Assembly: GCF_020193575.1 (NCBI RefSeq)
Contig: NZ_JADYVD010000002.1
Coordinates: 124,001 to 188,000, forward strand
Direction of reading: 5' to 3'
DNA: 64,000 nt
Origin: Ensifer sp. IC4062
Lineage (GTDB): Bacteria; Pseudomonadota; Alphaproteobacteria; Rhizobiales; Rhizobiaceae
In this document: one piece after another, positions 43,002 through 51,532 of the stretch
Position numbering within the stretch: position 1 is the first letter of the stretch
Layout: each line of letters begins with the position of its first letter
The notes under the pieces: model-generated
Told to the model about the DNA's origin: nothing
The model's database searches: none
The model's input: the letters and a program-made list of their open reading frames with translations, nothing else
Translations under genes and position numbers: made by a program

Positions 43002-43047
43002 AACCACAAATGTGGTTGAAAACCTGTCCATAACCCATTGATATGGG
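43002..43047 (+). promoter_or_regulatory. Promoter with two palindromes before the MerR gene
   Basis: Promoter-like TTGAAA (43016-43021), 17-base spacer, TGATAT (43039-43044). The palindrome AACCACA-AA-TGTGGTT (43002-43017) covers the -35 edge, and CCCAT-TGAT-ATGGG (43034-43047) covers the -10. Either could be an operator, for example for autoregulation by the MerR protein. Confidence 0.4.
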
Positions 43048-43119
43048 CGCGACTCGTGCAATCATCGCGCGGTGATCCGTCCTTTGCGGTGCGCCGCGTA
43101 ATCTGTAGATGGGGATGAT

Positions 43120-43653
43120 ATGGACAAAAGCCCGGACGCCTTCCGCACCATCAGCGAGGTCGCAGACGAGCTCGATCTGCCTCAGCATGTCCTGCGTTTC
43201 TGGGAGACGCGCTTTCAGCAAATCAAGCCGATGAAGCGGGGCGGCGGTCGCCGGTATTATCGCCCGGAGGATGTAGATCTCCTCAAAGGCATTCGCCATC
43301 TCCTCTATGATCATGGCTACACGATCAAGGGCGTGCAAAAGCTGCTCAAGGCCAACGGCAACAAGTTCGTCGCTGCGATTGCAAGCGGCGACCTCGCAAC
43401 TGTCGAAGCGCTCGCAGCCTCCAGCAACGAGGAGCCGCAACCGCCAAAGGTCGGCATTGCCGACGAGGACCAGATCGTTGGCCGCGCGAAGGCCCCGGCA
43501 GGCCGGCGGTTCTTCTCCTTCGGTAGCGGCGGTGGCGACGACGCCGAGATATCGATCGGCAAGGCTTCCGTAAGCAAGGAAGACCGGGCGCTTTTGCAGG
43601 AGGCGCTTTACGATCTTCTGGAATGCAAGCGACTGCTCGATCAGGTGCGGTGA
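43120..43653 (+). CDS. MerR family transcriptional regulator (ihfA-linked)
   Basis: A 177-residue MerR-type regulator. The N-terminal winged helix reads [20 protein letters not shown] and continues to [32 protein letters not shown] variable linker rich in Gly and acidic residues and a C-terminal helix ([23 protein letters not shown]) follow. No metal-binding cysteines are placed as in MerR/CueR. This class sits next to ihfA across alphaproteobacteria, but its effector is unknown. Confidence 0.88.
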   Translation: MDKSPDAFRTISEVADELDLPQHVLRFWETRFQQIKPMKRGGGRRYYRPEDVDLLKGIRHLLYDHGYTIKGVQKLLKANGNKFVAAIASGDLATVEALAASSNEEPQPPKVGIADEDQIVGRAKAPAGRRFFSFGSGGGDDAEISIGKASVSKEDRALLQEALYDLLECKRLLDQVR

Positions 43654-43710
43654 CACCGCGGTCACGGTAAGGGTCTATTCATCGTGTGGCTTGCGGCTCC
43701 CAATCCCAGC

Positions 43711-44109
43711 CTATTGTGGTCCGCGCGGTTTAGAAGTGCCGTTCGTCTGTTGGTCCGGGGCGGAGACGAACGCGGGGAAATGGATATGTTCAAGGAATGC
43801 AAAACCTTTCGCCGGAGGCTTCGCGGTAGGCGCGACTTGCATCGTCGCTGAGAGCTCGTCGAGATACTCCAGCGCCTCATGGGCTGCTAAGACCGTTAGC
43901 ATCCTGCCGTCCGCCTGGCCTGCCTTCTGCAAGTCCCTTCTCGTATTCTCTATCGTCTCCCGGACAAAGCCTGCCGGGTCGTCGCTCTGTGATGCGGCCC
44001 ATTCGAGAAGACGGCACATCATGATCTCATTCACCCGCAAGGCGGCGACGGTTTGACCAAGCAAGAGCGTCAATTTCTGAAGCTTATCTGCGTCTATCTT
44101 ACGGGACAT
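43711..44109 (-). CDS. Orphan protein of unknown function
   Basis: A 132-residue protein starting MSRKIDADKLQKLTLLLGQT. It is mostly helical (TVAALRVNEIMMCRLLEWAAS, ETIENTRRDLQKAGQADGRMLTVLAAHEALEYLDELS) with a disordered, proline-rich C-terminus. No family is recognised. The ATG at 44109 is chosen because codon use upstream of it turns irregular; however the frame stays open to an ATG at 44403 that directly abuts the stop of a 47-residue membrane protein, so a longer 230-residue product is possible. The region has low gene density and ends at a tRNA. Confidence 0.55.
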   Translation of the reverse strand: MSRKIDADKLQKLTLLLGQTVAALRVNEIMMCRLLEWAASQSDDPAGFVRETIENTRRDLQKAGQADGRMLTVLAAHEALEYLDELSATMQVAPTAKPPAKGFAFLEHIHFPAFVSAPDQQTNGTSKPRGPQ

Positions 44110-44403
44110 CTGGAATTTTCGCCTTTTGGGTTCTTCCTTTCCGGAGTTTCGCCCAAGCTTGTTCGATGACACTGCGCCGACAGAGGTCGAACGGATCGGT
44201 TGAGCTTTTGTTCCCGTGTTTTGGTCGGTCGGTGCCCTTACATCTTCAGCAATCGTGCCCATCGGCGGGCAGCGCATTGGGCGCGGGGCGAAGGCGCCCG
44301 GAGCATGGAGGTCTGGCAACGCGCATGCAGGCTTCCCAGGCTCATTACGACCGTTAGCAACTCTCCCTGGACCGTGTTGTTGCAGCACGAACAGTCGTGT
44401 CAT

Positions 44404-44547
44404 TCACGGATGAGCCCGGTTGGTGATCACCAGTGCCGGCCTGTTCGGGGCCACCTCTACCACTGTTCGATCGACCGCTAGGATGCTCATAATGAGAGCG
44501 ATGAGCACGAAAATAAGCGCCGAAAATGCGAGGCCTGCTTTATCCAT
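44404..44547 (-). CDS. Short membrane protein of unknown function (47 residues)
   Basis: A 47-codon frame starting ATG 44547 with one strong membrane helix (GLAFSALIFVLIALIMSILA, residues 5-24) after a charged MDKA start and before a basic/polar tail (VDRTVVEVAPNRPALVIT, ending NRAHP). The even distribution of hydrophobic and polar residues is unlike chance, but the ribosome-binding site is weak. Its stop is immediately followed by an ATG of the next minus-strand frame. No function can be assigned. Confidence 0.4.
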   Translation of the reverse strand: MDKAGLAFSALIFVLIALIMSILAVDRTVVEVAPNRPALVITNRAHP

Positions 44548-44748
44548 CTCGCATTTTGGTGGGGTGAATGCGTGCAGAACGGGGCAAAATGCAGGGGGAA
44601 TTGAGGCGCTGGCCGCCGTGGTAAATATTGCCTTAACGCAGCCGGATCATAACGCAGGTAGAGCCAGCACCGTACAGCTTCCGCGCTGCGCCAATCTCCG
44701 CATTTCCACACGGTTTGTTCTCTTTTCAACATACAGATGAATTTCGGG

Positions 44749-44776
44749 CTTGCGCTCCCAGCGTTGAGAATATAGG
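44749..44776 (+). promoter_or_regulatory. Promoter of tRNA-Pro
   Basis: CTTGCG (44749-44754), 16-base spacer, TATAGG (44771-44776), about 14 bases upstream of the mature tRNA. Confidence 0.5.
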
Positions 44777-44789
44777 GATTTTCTCGGTT

Positions 44790-44866
<77 letters not shown>

Positions 44867-45146
44867 TTAATCTCTTAGCAATGCTCTCGAGACCGGCCTC
44901 GGCTGGGGCGTCGTTAGCGGCAAACTCCCCTAGGCCCCAGAAAACTCCCTAAGTTCGTGAGAATGACCCGCATTGTGCGATGGGCAGTCTTGAGGACCGG
45001 CGTGAATGCTTACCCTCCCTTCTCGCCCAGCACTGTGGAACGCATTTCTACGCCGCCGATCACGATCGAACCAGAGAACGCTTTTGTGATTTGGTCGGGG
45101 CCGTGGCGGCGGATAGACTGCGCCTGCAACAACTAGGAGAAGCCTT

Positions 45147-45353
45147 ATGAAGACCATCCTCGTATTTGCAGCCGCTTTCGCTTTATCGACAACCGTGGCT
45201 TCCGCTGAGTGCGTAGGGCACTCCAAGACCACTGCTTCTGTAGACAAGGAGCTAACCACGGCGAGCGTCACCAAGGCCGAACAGTCGACCCCGGCGGAAG
45301 AGATCCTTTTGCAACAGAAGCAGCAGCAGGAAGAGCGACAGGCGGAAGAATAG
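45147..45353 (+). CDS. Small secreted protein of unknown function
   Basis: A 68-residue peptide with a clear Sec signal (MKTILVFAAAFALSTTVASA, cleavage near residue 20). The mature part of about 48 residues (ECVGHSKTTASVDKE... QQKQQQEERQAEE) is hydrophilic, ends in a Gln/Glu-rich charged helix and has one cysteine. AGGAG is placed seven bases before ATG 45147, so translation is likely. No family is recognised; related short exported peptides are frequent in Sinorhizobium. It is followed by a structured inverted repeat. Confidence 0.65.
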   Translation: MKTILVFAAAFALSTTVASAECVGHSKTTASVDKELTTASVTKAEQSTPAEEILLQQKQQQEERQAEE

Positions 45354-45361
45354 CTAAACAC

Positions 45362-45412
45362 CGTCGGATGCCGGGTCTCCCCGGTCACCGGGGTTAGCGA
45401 CAGCATCCGACG
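45362..45412 (+). terminator. Nested hairpin after the small secreted protein
   Basis: Outer stem CGTCGGATGC (45362-45371) / GCATCCGACG (45403-45412) encloses an inner stem CCCCGG-TCA-CCGGGG (45379-45393). A weak T-rich end follows. It may be the terminator of the upstream gene or of the convergent polysaccharide operon. Confidence 0.5.
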
Positions 45413-45557
45413 CTCTTCGTGAAGAACACCCTCGATCCCGCTTCTGCACCGCTGCACCGTGAGTAGGCTGTGGCCGATGAGCAGTTCCCGAAAAGCTTGT
45501 AACGGTTTTCAGTCCGGAACCCGCGCTAATCCAAAGAGTTGAATCATTTCAAGGGCG

Positions 45558-46727
45558 CTAGCGGGTGGCCAGACGTCGATAGAGTGCTTCCGTCCGGTCA
45601 AGCATGACATCGAGCGTGAAACGATCTTTGCGGAGCTCGGCCGCTTGGAGGAGCGCGGGATACCTTTCCGGGTTTGCGGCCGCGACCATCGCTTGGGTGA
45701 GCTGCGAGACATCATCGCTGTTGGGAATGATGAAGCCGTTCTCGCCGTTGTCGATGACGGTTTTGGCGCCGCCGACATCGCAGATGATGATCGGTCTGCC
45801 CGCGGCCGCGGCCTCCAGCATGACGTAGGACATCGCTTCGTAGCGGCTCGGCATGACGACGAGATCGAAGGCGGCCACAGCCTGGGGACCGGTGAAGGCA
45901 GAGGTCAGGTGGATGCGGCTTTGCAGCCCGCTTGCCGCGATTGCGCGGCGAACCGTGTCCTCCAGTTCGCCGGCGCCGACCATCACTAGATAGCTGTTCT
46001 TTACCGATGATGCCGCGCCCTTGAAAGCGTCTATCAGCCGCTCCGGCGCCTTCTGGCTGGCAAGACGACCGATGAAGCCGAAGACAAAGGCGTCCGCCGG
46101 AATCCCGAAGCTTGCGCGGACCGTCTTTGCCATGTCGGGCGAGGGAGGCGCAACCCCGTTGACGATCACGGACATTCGTTGTTCGGGCATGCCGAGCGAC
46201 AGTGCATGCGCGCGCTCGTCATCGGAAACGGTGATGAGGTGATCGGTAAAAAACCACGCCAAGGTCCACTCGATCGCGCCGTAGATCAAGCGCCCGGCTC
46301 CATCGAGCGCCGGGTCCATCGTCCGGAAGGCATGTGGGGTGTAGACGCGCGGCGTGTGGCGCCCGGGCAGCCGCAGACGCGTGAGGGCGCCAGCCTTGGA
46401 GCTGTGGCCGTGCACGACGTCGAACGGTCCCGCGGTTCGGCTGATGCGCTGAATGGCGCGAAAGGCCGACAGGTCGGACGGCCCAGGGGGGCGCTCCATG
46501 TCCACCGCGTGGACGGCGGGCAAGTCGATTGCCTTGAGCTCGCGAACGAAGCCGTCTTCCGCTCGCACCGGCGAATAGATAGCCTCGACATGATGGCCTC
46601 GCGCCTGCATGCCGCGGCAAATATCGAGGAAGTGCCGGCCGGACCCGCCTCCGCTTGGCTCCAGCACTTCGAGAAGGCGCAGCGGACCGGCCGACGATCC
46701 GTCGATTGCGGGCGTGTCCAGGGTCAT
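45558..46727 (-). CDS. GT4 glycosyltransferase of the polysaccharide locus
   Basis: A 389-residue GT-B fold retaining glycosyltransferase. The N-terminal acceptor domain starts LRLLEVLEPSGGGSGRHFLD and has VVHGHSSKAGALTRL; the C-terminal nucleotide-sugar domain has FVFGFIGRLASQKAPERLIDAF and the GT4 motif PSRYEAMSYVMLEAAAAGRP (E-x7-E). It adds a sugar to the lipid-linked repeat unit in the cytoplasm. ATG 46727 overlaps the end of the polymerase gene by four bases, and it is the last gene of the five-gene operon. The donor sugar is unknown. Confidence 0.9.
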   Translation of the reverse strand: MTLDTPAIDGSSAGPLRLLEVLEPSGGGSGRHFLDICRGMQARGHHVEAIYSPVRAEDGFVRELKAIDLPAVHAVDMERPPGPSDLSAFRAIQRISRTAGPFDVVHGHSSKAGALTRLRLPGRHTPRVYTPHAFRTMDPALDGAGRLIYGAIEWTLAWFFTDHLITVSDDERAHALSLGMPEQRMSVIVNGVAPPSPDMAKTVRASFGIPADAFVFGFIGRLASQKAPERLIDAFKGAASSVKNSYLVMVGAGELEDTVRRAIAASGLQSRIHLTSAFTGPQAVAAFDLVVMPSRYEAMSYVMLEAAAAGRPIIICDVGGAKTVIDNGENGFIIPNSDDVSQLTQAMVAAANPERYPALLQAAELRKDRFTLDVMLDRTEALYRRLATR

Positions 46728-47968
46728 AGGTGCCTTCCGGCGCGGGCGCGCCTTTGAAAGCGATATTCGAGCGCGGCACATCCCCAGACGATGCCGAGCA
46801 GCATGTAGAAATGACGCCAATGGTCTGTGTCGATGACATTGCCGACCCCAGCATGGCCGATCAGCGTGACCCACGCAATCATCAGGTAGGGCTGCCATGG
46901 CCGGTCGTGCAGGAGGAAGCGGAAGCCCAGCGCAAGCGTCCATGCGATCAACGTCACATAAGCGATCAAGCCGATCCAGCCATAGGAGGTCAGGCATTTT
47001 AGCCAGATATTGTGTTCGTCCTCCGGGAAAATGGTACTGAAGACCAGAGGTCCGATGCCAAGCGGTTTTTCCATCGACATGAGAAAACCGATCCGGTGCC
47101 GGTCGAAGCGCCCAAGATGCCCGCCGTCATACTCCTGAACAAGCTGGGAACGGCTCGAGAAGAGCGTCGCGACCTGCTCGGACTGTAGGGCGGCCGCGAG
47201 TGCGCCGACGATGAAGAGCGCGCCGCAGAGCGCCAGCACCAAGATGCGAAGGCGGAAGAGGCCGCTCCGCTCCTTCAGCAGCATGACGAAGACAAAGGCT
47301 ACTACGCAAAAGAGATTGAGTGCCCAGGCCGCGCGCGAGAACGAGAGGAAAACGCCGAGCGTCAGGATGAGAAGCCCGATGATCTTCGGTGGAGCCCGTC
47401 GGATCGGCTGGGTAAGGAGGCCGTGAATGAGATAAAGCGCCGGCGCGGCGAGAAAGGGGCCAAAAACGTTCGGGTCCTGGAAGGCTCCCTTCGCGCGGTC
47501 GTAAAGCGTGAAGTTGGCGCCGCCCGGTATTGCGCCGAAATAGCCGAGAATACCAAGAAGCGCCGTAATGACCGCGGCAGCAACCCAGGCATTGAAGATC
47601 AGCCGCAGTCTTTGGTGCCGATCTTCCACAATGGCTGCGAAGAAGACAGCCGAGAGCGCGAGGAAGCCGGATACGGCCATATACATCGGCCCAGTGGCAA
47701 GGTCCGACATCGTGGTCAGCGACAGGAAGCCGCCAACCATGAACAGCACGAGGAGCGCTAGCAACGGCGCCACGTAGCGGGAAATCTTCAACCCGAAGAG
47801 TGCCCACAGGCCGATGAGACACGCCATGAAGAGCTCGTACGGCGCCGGCTCGGCGATGACGAAGCCGGAAAGAAATACCGCGACCGTGACGAGGCCGGAA
47901 CCGAGCAGCGAAATCGCGGCAAGCTGGGGGCGAAGGATGATTGACGGGGATGCGCGAGCGGAGGTCAA
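46724..47968 (-). CDS. O-antigen ligase / Wzy-like polymerase
   Basis: A 414-residue membrane protein with about twelve helices and the large periplasmic loop of the O-antigen ligase (Wzy_C) family (residues about 285-330, EYDGGHLGRFDRHRIGFL, then EDEHNIWLKCLTSYGW with the conserved His). It probably polymerises the repeat units in the periplasm. The start is TTG 47968, whose bases overlap the stop of the upstream gene (TTGA); the end overlaps the next glycosyltransferase by four bases. This tight packing means one mRNA with coupled translation. Confidence 0.88.
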   Translation of the reverse strand: MTSARASPSIILRPQLAAISLLGSGLVTVAVFLSGFVIAEPAPYELFMACLIGLWALFGLKISRYVAPLLALLVLFMVGGFLSLTTMSDLATGPMYMAVSGFLALSAVFFAAIVEDRHQRLRLIFNAWVAAAVITALLGILGYFGAIPGGANFTLYDRAKGAFQDPNVFGPFLAAPALYLIHGLLTQPIRRAPPKIIGLLILTLGVFLSFSRAAWALNLFCVVAFVFVMLLKERSGLFRLRILVLALCGALFIVGALAAALQSEQVATLFSSRSQLVQEYDGGHLGRFDRHRIGFLMSMEKPLGIGPLVFSTIFPEDEHNIWLKCLTSYGWIGLIAYVTLIAWTLALGFRFLLHDRPWQPYLMIAWVTLIGHAGVGNVIDTDHWRHFYMLLGIVWGCAALEYRFQRRARAGRHL

Positions 47969-49527
47969 TAGGCGTTTTCCGTATTGAGCAACCGGAACGG
48001 CGTCAGTACAAGGATCTTCAGATCCAGGAGCAGCGACCAGTTTTCGATGTAGTAGAGGTCGAAAGCGGTGCGGAAACGGATCTTTTCGTCATTGTCGATC
48101 TCGCCGCGCCAACCGTTGATTTGTGCCCAGCCGGTCACCCCCGGCTTGACGCGATGGCGGGCAAAATAGCCCTCGACGACATCGGCATAGGTTCGGTTCC
48201 GGGTTTGTGCCAGAACGGCGTGGGGCCGCGGGCCGACCAGCGACAGTTCGCCCTTCAACACGTTGAAGATCTGCGGCAGCTCGTCGATCGAAGACTTACG
48301 CAGGAAGCGGCCAACGGGAGTGACCCGGGGGTCTCCCTTGGTGACGGCGCTGCGAGCGGTAGGGTCGCTCATATGCGCGTACATCGAGCGGAACTTGTAA
48401 ACCTCGATCGTCTCGTTGTTGAAGCCGTGTCGGGCCTGCTTGAAGATGATCGGCCCCGGCGACGTTAACTTGACCGCGACAGCGGCGGCAAGCATTACCG
48501 GCCATAGGAGAAGAAGCGCGACGACGCTGAAAAAAATGTCGAAACAGCGCTTCGCGACGGAGTCCCAATCTGCGATCGGCTTGTCGAAGATGTCGAGCAT
48601 CGGGACCTCTCCGACATGAGAATAGCTGCGCGGTCGGAAGCGCAGGTTGTTGGCGTGCGCCGCCAGCCGTATGTCGACGGGGAGAATCCAGAGCTTCCTC
48701 AACAGTTCGAGAATGCGGTTTTCGGCAGTCAGCGGCAGCGAGATGATCAGCATGTCGATCCTCGCAAGCCGGGCGAATTCGACGAGTTCGTTGACCGTTC
48801 CCAATTTCGGGTATCCGGCGATCATGTTCGGCGATCGCCGCTCGTCGCGATCGTCGAAGATGCCGCAGATGCGGATATCATTGTCCGGCTGATGTTCGAT
48901 CGTGCGGATCAGATCCTTGGCCGGCTGACCGCCGCCGACGATGACGGCACGACGTTCCATCGTCCCGTTGCGCGACCAATGGCGGATCGAATAGGCGATG
49001 AAGGCGCGCTGAGCGATAAGAAAGAGCGCGCCACAGATGAACCATCCCGCGATCCAGACGCGGGAATATTGATGGCCGGATTTCAGAAAGAAGAGCGCAA
49101 GCGCGATGGCGCCAAAGGCGGTCGCCCAGGCGCCCAGAACGCGCGGCGTCATTCGCAGCCAAGCCCGAAGCGCCGGCACCTGATAACCATCAGCGATCTG
49201 GATGGCTGCGACGGCGAGTGCTGAGCCGCCGGCGAGAATTGAAAGATAGACGGGCAGTTGTTCGACGGCCGGTTGGACATAGTAGGCGTTAATGCCGTAT
49301 CCGATGGCGAAGAGAACACAGAAATCGAGCAGCCGGATCAGGCCAGTGATCATGGCTGGCGAATAGGTGTCGGCGCGAAACTGAAGCGCGATTTGCCGAG
49401 CCAGCGGATTTAGCTCCGTGGCGCCTTTCTCCCCTATCGTCTCTTCGGGAGCGGCCGTTCGAATCTCGGAAATCTTCTTGCGAAGCGCTTCCGGATTGAA
49501 TGCCTCGGGCCTTTCGTAGTGATTCAT
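47965..49527 (-). CDS. Polyprenyl-phosphate sugar transferase (WbaP/ExoY/UppE-like)
   Basis: Transfers the first sugar-1-phosphate, probably glucose, to undecaprenyl phosphate and so starts repeat-unit assembly. The 520-residue protein has an N-terminal membrane region with several helices (TGLIRLLDFCVLFAIGYG...), a Rossmann-like domain (AVIVGGGQPAKDLIRTIEHQ) and the C-terminal catalytic domain: KRCFDIFFSVVALLLLWPVM, SPGPIIFKQARHGFNNETIE and LPQIFNVLKGELSLVGPRP. It is the long form of the family (undecaprenyl-phosphate glucose phosphotransferase). It is the third gene of the minus-strand operon. Confidence 0.93.
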   Translation of the reverse strand: MNHYERPEAFNPEALRKKISEIRTAAPEETIGEKGATELNPLARQIALQFRADTYSPAMITGLIRLLDFCVLFAIGYGINAYYVQPAVEQLPVYLSILAGGSALAVAAIQIADGYQVPALRAWLRMTPRVLGAWATAFGAIALALFFLKSGHQYSRVWIAGWFICGALFLIAQRAFIAYSIRHWSRNGTMERRAVIVGGGQPAKDLIRTIEHQPDNDIRICGIFDDRDERRSPNMIAGYPKLGTVNELVEFARLARIDMLIISLPLTAENRILELLRKLWILPVDIRLAAHANNLRFRPRSYSHVGEVPMLDIFDKPIADWDSVAKRCFDIFFSVVALLLLWPVMLAAAVAVKLTSPGPIIFKQARHGFNNETIEVYKFRSMYAHMSDPTARSAVTKGDPRVTPVGRFLRKSSIDELPQIFNVLKGELSLVGPRPHAVLAQTRNRTYADVVEGYFARHRVKPGVTGWAQINGWRGEIDNDEKIRFRTAFDLYYIENWSLLLDLKILVLTPFRLLNTENAY

Positions 49528-49586
49528 GGTCTCTTCCTGGCGCTGAAGTCCCTGCGCCCGGATAGCAGAAAGCCACTAAGAAACGC

Positions 49587-50756
49587 TTACGTTGTAAGGA
49601 GCTGTCCTGGCGCACCGGCCGCATCGCCTGCCAGATCGTGATAGAGCCGCATTACGCTCTTCGTCATGACCGACGCGGCGAAGCGGGATTTGAACGCTTT
49701 GGGATCCGGCATCATTCTTTCGGGCCAGTCCTGCTCGACGATGGTGGCGGCCATGATCGCGGCGAGCGAATCGACGTTGGGTTCGGCAAGAGCACCGCTG
49801 TCGGTGCCGAATACTTCCGGAATCCCGCCGACCCGTGTTGCGATAACGGGTTTGCCGGCGGCAAGCGCCTCGAGCACTATGTAGGGCATCGATTCCGCCC
49901 GCGACGGGATGACGACCGTGCGGGCGAGTGCGAAGGCTTCTCTCGCCTTCATGGCCGGAAGCATTTTGATGCGCCGCCCAAGCCCCCTGCGCAGCTTCAT
50001 CTCTGCGTATTGCTGCTGTTGCGGTCCGTCGCCGATCATCAGGGCGGCGAGGGGACGTCCTGCGATCCGCTCGGCCGCGGCAAAGCTCTCAACAAACAGG
50101 TCGGGACCCTTGAGGTCCCGCATCATGCCGATATAAAGAAAATCCACTGCGTTGGGCGCGACCGTGACGGGATCGAATTCGCGGTCGTCGATGCCGTTAT
50201 AAATCAGTTCGTTGCGACCGGGCGGCCGTCCGACCTTCGTGAAATAGGTCTGGCGTTCATAATCGCAGACGAATACGAGAGCGTCGGTGAGGCGCTCCTG
50301 CAGCCGCTCGAGACGGAAGATCGCTCGTCCCTTCAACGATCTTGAATCGTAGTGAAGGCTGCCGCCATGGGGCGAATAAAGGCGGGCTACGCGATACTTG
50401 TTGACCCGCAAGGCTGAACCGATGATGCGCGCAAGGACGCCGCCTTTGGCGCCGTGCCCATGCAGCACATCCGGTTGCAAACTTCTGATTTCATTGTAGC
50501 TTCGCCAAAGTGAGACGATGTCGGACGGTCCTATGGCGCGGTGAATGGGCAGGCGAACGATGCCGAGCGCCAGATAGGGGCGGATCGTATCGAACAACGC
50601 GTCCTCGTGGGCGCCGCCGGTCGTGCTGTCGCACAGAATTCCAACCTGGTGCCCGGCATTGGCGTGGGCTTCGGCAAGATCGCGCACGTGCCGGAATATG
50701 CCGCCGACCGGCGACCTGAAGCAATGAAGGATGCGCAGGGGACGTTCGCTCTGCAT
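49587..50756 (-). CDS. GT4 glycosyltransferase of the polysaccharide locus
   Basis: A 389-residue GT-B glycosyltransferase. It begins RPLRILHCFRSPVGGIFRHV with DVLHGHGAKGGVLARI in the acceptor half; the donor half has VDFLYIGMMRDLKGPDLFVES and PSRAESMPYIVLEALAAGKP (E-x7-E type). It is a different enzyme from the GT4 gene at 45558 but shares its layout (HGHxxKxGxLxR), so the two may be old duplicates. The ATG at 50756 is five bases after the stop of the exporter gene, indicating one operon. Confidence 0.9.
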   Translation of the reverse strand: MQSERPLRILHCFRSPVGGIFRHVRDLAEAHANAGHQVGILCDSTTGGAHEDALFDTIRPYLALGIVRLPIHRAIGPSDIVSLWRSYNEIRSLQPDVLHGHGAKGGVLARIIGSALRVNKYRVARLYSPHGGSLHYDSRSLKGRAIFRLERLQERLTDALVFVCDYERQTYFTKVGRPPGRNELIYNGIDDREFDPVTVAPNAVDFLYIGMMRDLKGPDLFVESFAAAERIAGRPLAALMIGDGPQQQQYAEMKLRRGLGRRIKMLPAMKAREAFALARTVVIPSRAESMPYIVLEALAAGKPVIATRVGGIPEVFGTDSGALAEPNVDSLAAIMAATIVEQDWPERMMPDPKAFKSRFAASVMTKSVMRLYHDLAGDAAGAPGQLLTT

Positions 50757-50761
50757 GGATG

Positions 50762-51337
50762 TCAGAACAGCCGTTCGCGGACATAAATCGTGTCGCCGGC
50801 CATGACCGGGTCGGAAATCGGCACGCGGCCGGTAATGATGCGGCCGTTGATCTTGCGGGTGATGTCGGCGTTCGACTGGTTCGCACGCGGAGAGAAGCCG
50901 CCGGCCACCGCGATTGCATTCTGGACCGTCATGCCAGGAACGTAGCTATATTGGCCCGCCTGGCCCACTTCGCCCATGATGAACACCGAGCGATAGCGGT
51001 CCACCTCGATCGTGACGTCCGGATCCCGGAGAAAGCCCTCGCGCAGCTTTGCGGCGATCATGCCCTCCAGTTCCGGCAGCGTATGGCCGCGCGAGGGTAT
51101 GGCGCCGATCAGCGGGAAGGCGACATAGCCGGCTTGATCGACGGTGTAGGTCCCGCTGAGACCGGCCTGTTCGAAGACGTTGATGCGAAGGCGGTCACCG
51201 CTGTCCAGCCGGTAGGGCTGGATGGTGGCCTCGCTAAAGGCTTTGGGAGCCGGCTGGTAGCTCGTGCAGCCGCCGACCAGTGCCGACAATATCGCCAATG
51301 CGATAGCGCGTGCTGTCTTTTTGCCTGCGGTTGACAT
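50762..51337 (-). CDS. Polysaccharide export lipoprotein (OPX, Wza-like)
   Basis: A 191-residue outer-membrane or periplasmic export protein. The signal peptide ends in a lipobox, LVGGC, with Cys24. The poly-export domain follows (YRLDSGDRLRINVFEQAGLSGTYTVD, then FPLIGAIPSRGHTLPELE), and a SLBB-type domain (YRSVFIMGEVGQAGQYSYVPGMTVQNAIAVAGGF). It is short, without the C-terminal barrel helix of Wza, as in other rhizobial OPX proteins. It is the first gene of the operon and diverges from the Wzz/GumC gene across about 195 bases. Confidence 0.93.
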   Translation of the reverse strand: MSTAGKKTARAIALAILSALVGGCTSYQPAPKAFSEATIQPYRLDSGDRLRINVFEQAGLSGTYTVDQAGYVAFPLIGAIPSRGHTLPELEGMIAAKLREGFLRDPDVTIEVDRYRSVFIMGEVGQAGQYSYVPGMTVQNAIAVAGGFSPRANQSNADITRKINGRIITGRVPISDPVMAGDTIYVRERLF

Positions 51338-51532
51338 GCGTGTCTCGGGCTCCGGAAACGATCACCTCTGCCGACGTTATCGATCCGTTAGGGTTAATAG
51401 CCGGTAAACTCGCCCAGGAATTTTGATTTGGGTCGACAAGGAGCGCCACCTTAGGGTTGTGCTGGATATTAACCCTTGCGTTACCATGTTCCTTTACCTT
51501 CCGGCCGAATGAAGAACCTTCGGAGTTGAGGC

